NCBI GenBank assembly: GCA_022606425.2
Contig: JAHDVF020001322.1
Coordinates: 62,001-126,000, forward strand
Source of the DNA: Lepidostoma basale
Taxonomy: Eukaryota > Arthropoda > Insecta > Trichoptera > Lepidostomatidae
DNA length: 64,000 nucleotides
Reading direction: 5' to 3'
In this document: positions 20,701-32,224 of the stretch, one piece after another
Position numbering within the stretch: the stretch's first letter is position 1
Layout of the letters: each line of letters begins with the position of its first letter
Notes under the pieces: model-generated
Told to the model about the DNA's origin: nothing
The model's database searches: none
Seen by the model: only the letters and a program-made list of their open reading frames with translations
Position numbers and translations under genes: made by a program

Positions 20701-20953
20701 ATATTATTATTATTATTTTGTTGAATCGCTCTTTACATCATGACAGCATGAGCCAAATCGATGTAAAGGGTATTATAGCTATCATAATGATTCTCGTGAC
20801 ATGTGATATGTGGCTAATCTATCGCCATTTTGTTGTCACTGAAATCTATGCCAGACCAAAGACAGTGTGGCAATCACACTGCCCTCGCCGGGAATCGAAC
20901 CCGGAACCTTCGGGGTGGCAGTCAATGCACTTACCACTCGGCCACGAAGGTCA
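20701..20953 (-). mobile_element. tRNA-Gly-derived SINE, subfamily 1 (-)
   Basis: (ATT)n tail, GTTGAATCGCTCTTTACATC, body CTAATCTATCGCCATTTTG, B-box GGGAATCGAACCCGGAACC and A-box CTTACCACTCGGCCACGAAG. Near full length. Confidence 0.88.
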
Positions 20954-21004
20954 GTTCATGTCTTGATGCGAAGTATTTTTAAATAATTTATATTTTAAAT
21001 CACT

Positions 21005-21224
21005 ATATCGTCACCCCAGAGCAATAGTGAGATAAACCAGTGCCATCTTGACAATATAACAAGCCGTAATGTTCCTTTGATATTGTTTATGGTTTGACTT
21101 GGTGGAGGCCTTGCACTTATTTTAATTTCTTAGGCCCTATGAGACTCAAATAAGTGCAAATAAGGCTTGTTATATTGTCAAGATGGCACTGATTTATTTC
21201 ACTATTGCTCTGGGGCGACGATAT
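21005..21224. mobile_element. MITE with ~60-bp terminal inverted repeats
   Basis: Left ATATCGTCACCCCAGAGCAA and onward to AACAAGCC (21005-21065) pairs with 21164-21224 reversed, with few mismatches. The ~100-bp centre has no ORF. Target duplication unclear (possibly TA or none). Superfamily unknown. Confidence 0.75.
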
Positions 21225-22244
21225 GCAGATTTCTGCGCCCTATTCAAAATGCGAGATACTATTTCATATGACTGTGAGTGCTTACATACGAATTATGCAA
21301 TTTGTAGTGAGTTTTGTTCTACCCACGATAAAGCCAGATTCATTCATTCCAACTTCACGGTCACCTAGCGATTTAACCCTTAACGTACCGTGTTCAAAAC
21401 AAAACGCTTGCTCCCATGTGGTAAGTTCAGTTTACCGCTAACTTTATCTAAATATCAAGCATATGACTAGATGAATCAAAATTTAATTTATGTCATCTTG
21501 TAGGGAATTTCATTAGGAATAGATCGATATCTATAACATACATGGATTATTTGAAAAACATATCATTATTAATTTTTTTCTGGAACCATGCGATTTCTGA
21601 TATGGAATGCGTCACAGCATACGATCGACTAGACATCAGGTATAAACTTGTCTGCGCGCCGCAGCCGGCGAGGCGAGACATTACGAGATTTTACGTATGA
21701 TAAAGGCACCTAGGCAAAATGTATAGTACGTTCAAGACAACGAGTACGTATTAATATTTGTCCCTTTTGGTAAAGTGTTAATATTTTCACAGTTCTGATA
21801 TTATTAAGTTGCGTTCTGCGTTTCCATCAACAGTCGGTATTATTACGTACCTATTGAAAAAGCCAAAGATATAATTTATAATACGTTCAAAACAGCGAGT
21901 AAGTATTTGTCACTTTTGATAAAGTTGTAAATATTAGCAAAACAAATTCTACCTTAACACGAATGAAGGTGAGGGCAGTCTTAGAAAATATTTTTTTTTG
22001 GGATGAAGGAAGAAATTTTTTGCTTTTTTTTTTATTACGAAATATTGAGAACACTTCAATGGAGGATTACAATTTTTTTTATAATATTAGGGTTCATAGG
22101 TTTTAAGAAAATCAACTTTAAATTGGCAGTGGAAACTCAATTGACCACATGGCAACGCGACGGTTAACCCGTCGCGTGTCTTCTATCGCATTCGAGAACA
22201 ATAGATTTTCAGTCTTTGATTAATTAGTTCTTACTTCATATTCA
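21225..22244. other. No recognised feature
   Basis: Two overlapping ORFs at 21183-21441 overlap the MITE arm and have no domain. A GC-rich patch occurs at about 21650-21680. Confidence 0.4.
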
Positions 22245-22850
22245 TGTTAACTAACTAACTAACTAACCAAAACGCCGTATCTTCGAAGGAGTAGACAGAG
22301 AGTATGAACTGCAATACTTTTCTTACGTCGCAAACTTCTCTCGGTTCCTTAATATATATATATATATATATACACCGTGTCATGCACGCGAAGTCGATTT
22401 CTCTGACTCCTCACGTAGATTCACCAATATTTAATTTAAAACTGTTTTATGTATCCAAATTATATTTTATTTTACGCGACAGCTTTTGCGTCAACCTATG
22501 TTGACATGATGATGTCAACATAGGTTGACGAAACAGCTGTCGCGTAAAATAAAATACAATTGTAATACATAAAAAAAAAGTTATTTAATTTAACAGTTTT
22601 AAATGTTAAGGTATCATAGTGTTTCGGCCAAAACTATGGACTATTTGATTTATTTGATCGTGCCAATTTTTCCTGTGTCTTCCTCTATTTCTAGTTCCAT
22701 TTACAACGTTAACATATACTTGTTTTGACGTTTTTCCTTCATTCATTCTTTCCATATGTCCAAACTATCTTGGTATGCAAACTACTCGTATCTTGGTATC
22801 TTAATGTTCCATTCATTATTTTAATGTACTGCAATGAGGGATCAAAAGTT
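22245..22850 (-). pseudogene. LINE-A 3' end (-), split by HHR-A
   Basis: Minus-oriented LINE-A starts at (GTTA)n near 22245-22265, runs to 22432, is interrupted by HHR-A (22433-22641) and resumes at 22642 with TATTTGATTTATTTGATCGT. An (AT)n run at 22352-22371 lies inside the first part. Confidence 0.8.
22433..22641. repeat. HHR-A repeat, copy 3, with 5-bp target duplication
   Basis: Insertion into LINE-A duplicated TATTT (22428-22432 and 22642-22646), fixing the unit at 209 bp from AATTTAAAACTGTTTTATG to CGGCCAAAACTATGGAC. Plus core: ATGATGA (22506-22512, C3 to A), perfect six-pair stem GTCAAC/GTTGAC, GAAAC (22530-22534), AGCT, GTC (22539-22541). The left part is the inverted arm. This is the only copy whose boundaries I can define. 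Confidence 0.85.
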
Positions 22851-23394
22851 CAAAAACCATGACTCATTTTTAATAAATAGTAACAGCTTAATACAGAGTT
22901 AAATATTGATTTTCAGTTGTAAAATACAATTTTCCATGTTTCTAGCTCTCCATAAAATTTTACAACGTAAGTTTTGATTTGTTTACAACATTCAAAAGCG
23001 GAGATTCGATTCCAACTGCAATTATCAAACTTGACTGCATTTCAAGAAAACTTAGTGAAGACAAAATAATCATAATATTCACGAACTTTGATGGGTTAAT
23101 AAACTTTGATATATAATTGCCATATTACACGCAATCTTCCCACATCACATGATACTTAGTTCTGATTCAATCAATTTTTACAGGTATATTAAATTAAAAA
23201 TCGTTACATTAAAAAAAAATTTAATTCAATTATAATTTATGTTTGATGTGACCTAACGAATGACAATAGCATTTTTTTAATTTTTAGCGGATATCGAAAT
23301 CAAGTCGTTGAATAGCTGTAAATTTAATTTGTATTTAATTGTTATTATATTTGGTTCACCAACTTCCATTACTTGTTTACGATAAAATACTCGT
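22851..23394. other. No recognised feature
   Basis: Nothing supported. Confidence 0.45.
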
Positions 23395-23512
23395 ACATGA
23401 TAATTTTATAATAATTTTATGGAAATGAAATATTTCCTTTTGGTACTGCAGTGAAATGCGTCACTTCCATAAAATTATTATTAAACTTATAAAAATGAAG
23501 TTTTAATTATAT
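23395..23512. repeat. HHR-B-like palindrome, decayed
   Basis: Inverted arms ATAATTTTATGGAAATGAAA and TCACTTCCATAAAATTATTA around 23440. The core is unrecognisable. Confidence 0.5.
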
Positions 23513-23524
23513 GGATTTATACAT

Positions 23525-24002
23525 TTTATCTTCTTCTTCTTCAAGTGCCCTGTCGGGTCACCCCTACGTTGGCGATCACCTCGGCGAACCTGTCCCTGTC
23601 CTGCGTCGCTCGCAACATCTCCTCCACACTTCGGATACCGGTCCACTCCCTCACGTTTCGCAGCCAGGACATTTGTCTCCTACCGGGTCCTCGGCGTCCC
23701 TCAACTTTCCCTTCCAATATCAGTTGGAGAAGGTGGTAATTTTTCCCACGCAGTATATGAACCAGATGTGAAATTTTCCGAACATTGATAGTTGATAACA
23801 GTGTCAACTCTAGCTCGCCTCAGGACTTCGGGATTGGTAACCATGTCTGTCCAGGGAATTCTGAGCATTCGGCGATGGAGTCACATTTCAAATGCTTCCA
23901 GTCTGTTCATTGAGTTGATTTTCCAGGTCCACGTTTCACATCAAACAAAGACAAAGGCCTCTTTTCGTACATTCCATTCTGTTTAATCTTGGGCGATCTG
24001 CA
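23525..24002 (-). pseudogene. LINE-D RT C-terminus (-)
   Basis: Minus-strand ORF 23541-23807 encodes ISHLVHILRGKNYHLLQLIL, then EGKVEGRRGPGRRQMSWLRN, then REWTGIRSVEEMLRATQDR and DRFAEVIANVG. The right half, to ~24000, has MLRIPWTDMVTNPEVLRRAR-like codons. (TTC)n at 23531-23543 is the 3' tail on the minus strand. Same family as 47910-48222. Confidence 0.8.
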
Positions 24003-24465
24003 TCCTAAAACTTCTTGCAGTCTTTCGATAGTAGATCAACATTTACACTAGGAAAGCATAATTTGAAAAGGCGCGTTTTGAGTCTCGATGTAAACTCTAA
24101 GTGATACTCAATGCACTTGAGGTCTGGTGGAAGATTGTTCCAGGCTGACGGGCCGGCTACCGCGAAGGCTCGGTCGCCAAAGTTTGTGCGAGGACACCGT
24201 TTTGGCACAGTCAATCTACCGATCGCAAAAGACATAGCTGGTCTCAATGTAGACTGTCTGTCATTCAGATTCTCGTTGATGCAGAGTTCAGATATATATC
24301 GCTTATATAAGCTGGTGCCATTCCATGCAACGCCTTAAAGACCGTCCAGCAGAGCATGTTTTGTATCTCCTTAAGATGCTGTGTTATATGACAACTCTTC
24401 GACACACCCCTTATCAGTCTTGCTGCCGCATTGAATGCAGACTGGAGTTATGCTGATGTTATATG
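24003..24465 (-). pseudogene. CR1/L2-like LINE C-terminus
   Basis: Minus strand: QSAFNAAARLIRGVSKSCHI, then LKEIQNMLCWTVFKALHGMA, then PAYISDIY. After a stop comes an open 80-codon ORF (24005-24247) with RTNFGDRAFAVAGPSAWNNL, then PPDLKCIEYHLEFTSRLKTR and LF. The AARLI...FK.LHGLAP.Y...F.VA.P..WN.LP..L pattern is diagnostic of the CR1/L2 group ORF2 end. It directly abuts LINE-D. Confidence 0.88.
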
Positions 24466-25225
24466 TAAAAATCCTTCATATTTTGTCTAAAGAAATGTAT
24501 CAAAAGTGGAAAAATGTATTTTAATTCGTTTTTTTAATTCGAAAAAATGTTACTTAATGTAAAAAAAAACATTACGACAAAAATAATTATATTCAGAGAG
24601 GCGGTTTTCAAGAATTAAATTTATATTCAACCATATAACAAGTTATTTTGGCAATTTTAAATCCCAGAATTTAATGTATTACTCATGGGTATAATATAGT
24701 GTAATATTTATGTTTTGACAATCGTTCGTAAAAGTTTACATGTGTTTATGCTTTTAAAAGTGCGAAAATTGTCACCCGCCTACATAGCACCATAATCACA
24801 GTGTTGACTATACAATTCCAATAGTTAAAGGTTAATAAAAACATATCGTAAAGTTAACAGAAGAATACACTTAAACTTTAATAAAGTCGATGATATAATT
24901 CTTAAGCGTACGTATTCCCACAAATAAATCTAATTCGTATTTGATTGATACCTTTGAAAATCAACTAACATGAAAAAAACTCCTCTTCACACGCTGAGAA
25001 AATATAAGTATCATTGCGAATAAAAAATGTGAGTAGGAGTCTATTAGAAAACAAATAAACACAATCCTTGATTACGGATTGTCTTGTTTACCTATACTTA
25101 GAGCTTTTGTTGAAATTTGTATTGAATTGTTTGAAGGCATACTATTTTGAAAAAAAAAAATTTGAACATACAACCATGATCTGAAAATATAAGATTACTT
25201 AATTTATTGTTGTATTTTGATAATA
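24466..25225. other. AT-rich, one decayed HHR-C scrap
   Basis: 24475-24545 keeps the HHR-C tail (TATCAAAAGTGGAAAAATG, then TTTTAATTCG) with a ruined core. Nothing else seen. Confidence 0.45.
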
Positions 25226-25929
25226 CAGTACACTCCTGCTAATCCGGACGTTCGGAACTGCGACAATGTCGGTTAACCGAAAGTGCCGGATTACCGAGGC
25301 CATCTAAAAACAGGTGGGAAGTGCAAAAGACAGACAGAACCATTAGAGCAGCTGACTAATGATTAAAATTTTAATCGTAAAACCTTTGTTAGAAATAAAT
25401 AATTGAATTCCACAGTTTTCTGACATACTTCTCTCGTTTCCTCAACATTCATACATTGTGTCATGCTCGCACGTCGATTTCTTCGATTCCTCACGTGGCC
25501 GACATTCAATATTTGATTTATTTGATGTGTCAAGTTTTTCCTCAGTCTTCCTCTATTTCTAGTTCCATTTACATAGTTAAGAAATACTTTTTTTACCACT
25601 CTTTCTTCATCCATTCTTTCCGCGTGTCCAAACCATCTTTATAATCCTTTAATTATTATGTTCATAACACTTTCATTCGCACCGCATTCACTTATTATAT
25701 TTTCAATCGACACTCTACTGCCATATGGGTTAAGACAATTCTGAGATTTTATAATTATATCAAGCTTCGCTTATACTGTACTTATATCAAACATTTTATT
25801 CACTTTAAAAATCAACACATGTCTTTTTGTTTTTTGAATTTGGTTTTTTCATCAAGCATCATCAGCCAAGCGATGCGCGATTATTGAAAGTGCCGAACTG
25901 TCGGATGCCGGATAAGCGGCAGTTTATTC
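25226..25929. mobile_element. pogo/Tigger-like non-autonomous element
   Basis: Ends CAGTACACTCCTGCTAATCC (left) and GAATAAACTGCCGCTTATCC (right, reverse complement) share a GCTNATCCGG block and are flanked by TA on both sides (25224-25225, 25930-25931). Subterminal copies of CGGATTA/CCGGATAA-type sequence recur inside. TA target and CAGT ends fit pogo/Tigger. No transposase inside, and a LINE-A copy occupies 25385-25735. Confidence 0.7.
25385..25735 (-). pseudogene. LINE-A 3' part nested in the pogo-like element
   Basis: Minus ORF 25363-25614: MDEERVVKKVFLNYVNGTRN, then RGRLRKNLTHQINQILNVGH, then NRRASMTQCMNVEETREVCQ. The VWQSI..AYPF end and GTTA tail are missing. Confidence 0.8.
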
Positions 25930-26221
25930 TACTCGTAGTGCCAATATAAATATTGATAATGTTTAAATTAAGAATTTTTATATCCGCTATCAATAAATTT
26001 TTGCATTACGAATCTAAACGGTACATTTTTATTCATTCAATGAAATAAGAAAACATATATTTGAATGTAACGTTATCACCTTGTTCTTGATAATAATGTT
26101 ATCCTTATCATATGTATATATCTTAAAATGCCACTGTATTAATGAGAAATACAAAAAATGTATGCATATTTAAATATTAATATGCTTACAAATAGTAATT
26201 ACGAGATGAAACGTTTCGGAT

Positions 26222-26482
26222 ATATAAGACCTATGTCGTCGTATTATGACCTACAGCATAGAATCAAAAGCCGACTCTGTCAGAACCAAAAGCCCGTTTT
26301 GAACCAGAGATGAAGACACTCGGAAGTATTGCTATCAAAACCTTTCGTGATGGAATACGATTCACGAATATCCTTAGGTTATGCGAAGTCGAGGATGTTG
26401 TAAGTTGGAGATGGTAGAGAAGAAGATGGAATGAACATGTGACCAGAATGGCAGATCCGAGGGTAGTAAAATCAGCTAGGAA
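26222..26482 (+). pseudogene. LINE-G fragment
   Basis: Plus traces: YKTYVVVL*PTA*NQKPTLS-type start (KTYVVVL), then FEPEMKTLGSIAIKTFRDGI, then TNILRLCEVEDVVSWRW, then RRRWNEHVTRMADPRVV. Several frameshifts. Confidence 0.65.
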
Positions 26483-26604
26483 CGATTTTCTTCAAGAAAG
26501 CACCTCTCTTTCAATATCCAAAGATATTGAAAGACAGCTAACAGTCCACATCTCATGAAACCCAGGAAATAATAAGCCCAAAGTCTTAATATAAGCAGAA
26601 TAAA

Positions 26605-27135
26605 AGGAAGAAATTACTAACAAACGATCACGCCGTCTCCCCGAAAGGTAGGGAGAAAGAATAGACTGCCACACGGTTCTTTCCTGATATATTACATTTC
26701 TCGCTTCTTCAACATTCATCGGAGAAATCTACGTGCGTGTATGACACGATCATGCACGCACGTCGATTTCTCGTGGCCGACATTCAATATTTGATTTATT
26801 TGATCGTGATACGTTTTCCTCGGTCTTCCTCTATTTCTAGTTCCGTTTACGTCTTTTACATATACTTTTTTATCATTCTATTTTCATTTTGGTCATACTT
26901 GCATTATTTTGATCCTAACATTTTCATTCGCACTACAATAACTTCTTACATTTGCATTTAACATTCTATAATATACGGATTTAACACACATTCGTCTAAG
27001 AGATCTTATTTCAATGGCATTTATTCTACTTTCATCCTTCTTTATGTATGGAAGTGAAGTACTCGTATGCCAGTAGCATGCTTCACTTCCATACATAAGA
27101 GCCGGTAATAGAACACAATTGTACACTGCCATCTT
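26605..27135 (-). pseudogene. LINE-A 3' part (-), rearranged
   Basis: Minus strand: (GTTA) tail, MNVEEARNVIYQERTVWQSI, then an RNRGRPRK-like stretch, RMCVKSVYYRMLNANVRSYC and KKDESRINAIEIRSLRRMC. The start codons of the YGSEAC block are duplicated in opposite directions at 27040-27105 (ATGGAAGTGAAG and CTTCACTTCCAT), a small local inversion. Confidence 0.75.
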
Positions 27136-27164
27136 AGCTTTTTTGAAAAAAAAGAATAACAACA

Positions 27165-27690
27165 ACATCAAACCATCACGCCGTTTTCCCGTAGAGGCAG
27201 AGAGAATGGACCGCCACACTACTCTATCATGGCACAGCACTCTAGCTTCCTCCACAATCCTACAGAGAGTCATACACGCACGTCGTTTCTTCCGACTTCT
27301 AACATGACCAACCTTTAAAATTTGATTAATTTGGTCATGCCATTTTTTCCTCGGTCTGCCTCTACTCCGTACTCCATTTACATCATTAACGTAGGAATAC
27401 TTTCATAACCATTCTTTCTCCATCCATGCGCTCCATATGTCCGAACCAACGCAGCGATCTTTTCATAATTTTATTCATAATACCTTCTTTCATTCTATAT
27501 TCTTCTCTTATATCAGCATTTGAGATTCTCTCGTATTTCGTTCTACCACACATACGTCTTAGGGACTTCATCTCTACCGCATTTATTCTGCTCTCATCCT
27601 TCTTCTGCCAGTTCCATACTTCGCTTCCATAAATTAGTGTTGGGACCAGAACTTCATTGTGAACGGCCGTTTTCGCGTTCATTGATGATG
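27165..27690 (-). pseudogene. LINE-A 3' part (-), second tandem copy
   Basis: Minus ORF 27386-27682: AKTAVHNEVLVPTLIYGSEV, then WNWQKKDESRINAVEMKSLR, then RMCGRTKYERISNADIREEY, then GIMNKIMKRSLRWFGHMERM. It continues left through RGRPRKKWHDQIN to the family end. This is one of the best open stretches of LINE-A. It is oriented like its neighbour 26605-27135. Confidence 0.85.
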
Positions 27691-27699
27691 AAAGAAGAA

Positions 27700-28157
27700 T
27701 AATAATTTCTAAAATAAATGCAATGAATTCGGATGACTTTTAAGTATTTTAACAAGCTTCATCTTAACAAATGATTGTTGAATCTAGAATATTATATTCT
27801 CTTTGATTATTGTAAGCGGTGTTCTTACGACTTGACCAATTGGCGATACAAATTTATTGTTTATATCCGTGTGGGATATCATCACAGGATGGAGTAATGC
27901 TAATCGTGGATGAATCATCATGTGGCATTTTTAGACGTCGTTAATTAAGATAAAAAAAATAATTTTGGCGTATTGTTAGATAATACCATTTTACTTGAGA
28001 CCTTGAAGTCTTACTATTATGTAAGCAATTTGCATATTCAATATACATATTATGTGCCGCGTGGGTGAAATTGTGAGAAGATTTATGTATCTTTTCGTAA
28101 GGAATTTTACTTCAAGGTTGTAAAGACTTGAATGCACTTGACATCGATGATACTTCA
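27700..28157. other. No recognised feature
   Basis: Nothing supported. Confidence 0.45.
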
Positions 28158-28537
28158 TCACCTGAGAGTAAGAGGGTTCCAACTAACAAAATTTCACATT
28201 TGGCTTTTTTTCGTGAAAAGGGTTCTTACTAACCTTATCTATACGTACAATTAAAAATAACATGTAATGGTATCCTCATTTTGATGTTACGAAAAGAATC
28301 AAGTTCCATCTGATCATTTAAAACACACGATTCACTAAGAAGGATTCATTTAAACTTAGAACTTTATTATTCCTACTGTTGCCAGACAAAATTTACACGT
28401 TTCTCGGTAAAATAATCTCTGGAAATTGGAATAAAACCCTTTTATTCCAAGATACACACCCGAAACCAACAAAACTTTAACTTCATTTTTCTCAACTTTT
28501 TACTTTTGTCAGTTGGAACCTTCTTACTCTCAGGTGA
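28158..28537. mobile_element. MITE with TCACCTGAGAGTAAGA termini
   Basis: Left 28158-28192 and right 28504-28537 are inverted repeats (TCACCTGAGAGTAAGA, then GGTTCCAACT and ACAAAA), with about three mismatches. The 380-bp body is AT-rich without an ORF. Target duplication not clear. Superfamily unknown. Confidence 0.75.
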
Positions 28538-28554
28538 CGACTTATTAAATATTG

Positions 28555-28655
28555 ATACTTATTCCTTTTCTTCTTCCGGTGTTATGTCGTCATGACGTTG
28601 GTAATCGCTTGAATAGGCATCTCTGTCTCTGGTAGCTTAAAATAGCTCCTCAAGC
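28555..28655 (-). pseudogene. LINE-D-like 3' scrap
   Basis: Minus strand: ELF*ATRDRDAYSSDYQRHD-type residues after a CTTCTTCCGGTG edge, resembling the RATRDRDAFA.VI.NV end of LINE-D. Confidence 0.45.
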
Positions 28656-28674
28656 CAGTCCAGTCCGCAAACAA

Positions 28675-29057
28675 AAGCTTATACAAAAAAGCTAAAATGG
28701 TAGTGCATAATGATGTTCTTGTGCCGACCCTTGTGAATGAAAGTGAAGCATGGAACTGGCAAAATAAGAATGAAAGTACAATAAACGCAGTAGAAATGAG
28801 ATCTCTAAGATGAATGTATGTACATCTGTATATGTGTCAAACAGAAGTATAAGAAGTGAATGCGTTGCGAATGAAAGTGTTATGAACAAAATAATGAAAG
28901 GGTCATTAAGATGGTTTGGACACATGGAAAGAATGAGTGAAGAGAGAGTGGTGAAGAAGGAATATGTAAACGACGTGATCGGAGCTACAAAAAGAGGAAG
29001 GCCGAGGAAAACGAGGGAAACGTGGCACGATCAAATTAATCCAATATTGAATGTCGA
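28675..29057 (+). pseudogene. LINE-A 3' part
   Basis: Plus: KKAKMVVHNDVLVPTLVNES, then EAWNWQNKNESTINAVEMRS, then an ORF (28810-29061) NRSIRSECVANESVMNKIMK, then SLRWFGHMERMSEERVVKK and ATKRGRPRKTRETWHDQINP. It is cut at ILNVE by a LINE-C scrap. Confidence 0.8.
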
Positions 29058-29290
29058 ATAGATCTTGAATATTGAGCGAAGGCACCTATTTATAAACACC
29101 TGGAGTTTTCTAATAACGTCCGGGGTAGATTTCCAAGTCTCACATCCGTACAGCAATACCCGTGGGATAGGCATAGAGGATGGATTATCACACTATTTAA
29201 TATAACTTTCGCGCTTTCTCTACATTCATACACCGTGACACGCATGCTTGTCGATTATTCCGACTTCGAAGATGGCCTTCTTTTAGTAAT
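29058..29290 (-). pseudogene. LINE-C scrap (-) plus LINE-A scrap (-)
   Basis: 29058-29160 matches the 43208-43310 part of LINE-C (KVFINRCLRSIFKIY region and the YGCETW upstream codons, minus strand). 29195-29290 carries the LINE-A MNVEEAR... region in minus orientation. Confidence 0.7.
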
Positions 29291-30784
29291 TTTATAAATT
29301 TTTATTTTGTGAAAAAAATAACTTTAAATACTAAAACCTATTTACACGGGATATTTATTGTTATTTAAAACTATTTAGTAAATGTAAATTATCAAATAAA
29401 CAACATTTGTGAATAGGTAATATTTTCTAGAATCTAAAACATAAATTCTTAATAAAATTAACATTATAAAATATAAAGTTCTTTTTCAATGTTTTCTAGT
29501 CTCCAAAAAAGAAAGTTTTAATTGGTTTTTCGCCTAACATGCAAAAATGGCAACTAATTTATTTATTATAATATAAAAAATGCTAATATTAGCATTACAA
29601 ATATCAAGGAAAATAACCTTCTCAATTTCTACATATAAACGTAGTTATAAATTAAGTATCTACCAACGTATAAAGCCTAGATCGTAAAATCTTCTAAAAT
29701 TAGCGTTTACGAGCTTCCATAAAACGTTTTGGGAGCATATTACATGGAAGTAAGTGCCACTCTGTGCAAGTTTTAATGTTGGCACGAATCTCTTGGGTTA
29801 AAGTAGGGAAACCAATCCTGGAATCTCGAAATTTTCAGAAGTCACGAATCCCGAAATCAATACGAATTATCAAAGTATAGTTTTTTTAATAATGTCTTGC
29901 ATCTTAACATTTTATAATGTTCTATCTGTACTGAAGTAGTAAACATACATTCATTTGGATAGTTTTCGGGCATTATGATATGTTAGTTACGTATCGCATT
30001 TTTTTCTATTAATAAATATCAAATGTAATTTTTTTTTAAAACACGAAACATTTGCATTAGTATAAGCTTTCGAGATTTATTGGCACATATTAGAAACATT
30101 ACATTGAATGTAAATAAAAACTGTTTTCCTTAACCTCCCTAGCTTTGGGTTATTTTCCGCAAAACGTGCAAAAAAGAAACAGGTTTTTTATTAAAGAAAT
30201 TTAATCATATATTAATTTTATTTTTTTAAATTACGAAACGTCAAATACTCGGCCGCACACTTCGCCTGCCCCTTGTAAAAATATCATATTTATGATGACT
30301 TGTACTCAAGTGTTATTGGCACACGCGCGTATCCCTAACAGTTTGTACATTTTAGGTACATTACTTATTCTCAAGCGCGTACATGATACGGGATAGCGCA
30401 GAATGGTACAGTCACAGTGAACGTATCACGTACGTTCAAATACGTAGGGTGGTTAAATCATCTTTATATTTTTTTGACTATAGGTTAATTTATAGATAAT
30501 AAATTTAAAAAGAGAACATTTTATGAATTAAATCATTAAATCATTAAAAGGATTACCAAAATATTCATATTGCTGTTAAAATTTGTTTGGTTGATTGTAA
30601 TTAATACAATGATATAAACAAAATAATCATGAAAATATTTACTTTTAATGCACTTGTTCTTCTTAGACCCGAAAGACCGGTTTCGGCAGCTTGTCTCTAT
30701 CTTCTGGTCTCCCGCAATTGAATTAACTGAAATAAAAATATTTATAATATAGACATTCATATATTTTAATTCTGACCGTTTTTC
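29291..30784. other. Long stretch without supported features
   Basis: AT-rich. 30675-30715 (-) has GAAAC, CG, GTC after an AGAAGA sequence and may be a ruined hammerhead-like copy, but stem II does not pair, so it is not called. A 92-codon minus ORF at 30536-30814 is low complexity. Confidence 0.4.
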
Positions 30785-30870
30785 CTTATTTGAGTTTAAT
30801 TTTTCTAGATACATTTCGATACAGAAGCCTTAAAAAAATAGCTCACAAGTGGAAAAAATAGTGTTTTATA
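30785..30870 (+). repeat. HHR-C repeat, decayed
   Basis: Keeps CACAAGTGGAAAAAATAGTG and a TTTTATATTTATGG end. The core is reduced to TTTCGATACA. Confidence 0.45.
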
Positions 30871-31167
30871 TTTATGGTTATGGAATCATACGGTATATAA
30901 AAATAAGAATACAAATAAATTACACAAATTTAAAACTAATATTAAAAAAAGGACTTCATTTTTTGAATGACATTTATAGAAGTAATGTACATAAATGATA
31001 CTCATAAATACATTGTTTTCACACCCCCCTATTTTGTTTTTGTATAGGTATATTAAAAAACCCGAAATGAATTGATGTTAAAATAAAGGATTTCAGTATT
31101 TCATTTGTTCCTCAATACGAAACCCCTTAAATTGAATGATAGTATGAATGATAATTTTTATAATTAC

Positions 31168-31345
31168 TACGAATGAAAACTTCAGTTTTCTAGAAGTTTT
31201 ATTATATTTTATGGGAATGATATGTGATAATGCTTTAGAAGGGCGAAACATGTCATTCCCATAAAATATAATAAAACTTCTAGAAAACTGACGTTTTCAT
31301 TCGTATCAATTATTTAATGTGGAGTTTTACATCATTTAATTTTCG
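31168..31345. repeat. HHR-B palindromic repeat, copy 5
   Basis: Arms 31168-31224 and 31249-31305 are inverted (GAATGAAAACTTCAGTTTTC with its partner). Central plus core: GTGATAA (31224-31230), stem GCTTT/AGGGC, GAAAC (31245-31249), AT, GTC (31252-31254). It ends in the family terminus TTAATGTGGAGTTTTACATC. Confidence 0.75.
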
Positions 31346-31390
31346 TATGAAGCATTCACTTTGTGGTAAGACATTTTAATTTTATTTTTT

Positions 31391-31600
31391 ATATTTAAAA
31401 TAAAATAGAAATAAAACACTGCACTTTGTTTTTCACCATTATGCGGTTATTTTAATTGCCGACTAGTTTCGCTTGTACCCATGTATTACGAAGCCTTGAG
31501 GAAGCTTGGGTACAAGCGAAACTAGCCGGCAATTAAAATAACCGCATAGTGGTGAAAAACAGAGTGCAGTGTTTTTTATTTATATTTTATTTTAAATATA
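31391..31600. repeat. HHR-D palindromic repeat, copy 2
   Basis: Arms 31391-31481 and 31506-31600. The left arm on the minus strand keeps GAAAC, TA, GTC (31461-31463) intact but lacks CTGATGA. The right arm has TTGAGGA (31496-31502), stem GCTTGG/ACAAGC, GAAAC (31518-31522) and GCC for GTC. The tail GTGCAGTGTTTTTTATTTAT is like other families. Confidence 0.75.
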
Positions 31601-31620
31601 AATAATAATAATAAAAATTA

Positions 31621-32224
31621 CATCATTGTTCAAGAAACAAAAAAAATTGTTTGGGATTGGATTCTATGGATAGAATAATGAAATGATGTACCGAAAATTG
31701 TTTAACATATGCAAAATATCATACAATCTGTATTGTGGGTGAACCAAATGAGCCGAGATATGTTAATGATCGTCATCAAATTAATGATATTTATTATTCA
31801 TGACAGTAAGAATTTGAAGTATTGCATATATAATTGAAAGAAGCGCCATTTGCCCCCTTTGGCGCCGATTGGCAAATATGTAAGCGGAATTCGTGTGGGT
31901 CTCACCTGTAATGATGTTTGAACAGTCATTATTTTGACTACTTAATTCTTTTTGAAAAAAGAACGAGGCGTAATTATGGTAGTTACTCATAAATTGCCGG
32001 TTATAAGCAAGATTAAGAAACGATAAAAGAAAAAAACATTTGTATTGAATGCCCCGTTGCATAGTATTTCAAATTAGATGTGCACATAGGTGTTAATTTT
32101 AATAATCTACTTAATGAACGTGAAGATAATTTGTGCGTACATTCAATTTCAGTATTACACAGTATGTGAAAATTTGAAGACAAAGTATTACTACGACATT
32201 CGTCAGTAATTGATATTTTTTTTC
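31621..32224. other. No recognised feature
   Basis: A 93-codon minus ORF (31781-32062) with one hydrophobic stretch, no domain recognised. Probably chance. Confidence 0.4.

Noticed and set aside
27175..27210. CRISPR-like or operon-like structure
   Set aside because: Repeated CCATCACGCCGT sequences are the LINE-A 3' end at many dispersed loci, not spaced direct repeats.
30675..30715. Further hammerhead-like motif (-)
   Set aside because: GAAAC-CG-GTC is present but the presumed stem II does not pair and the core reads CAGAAGA.
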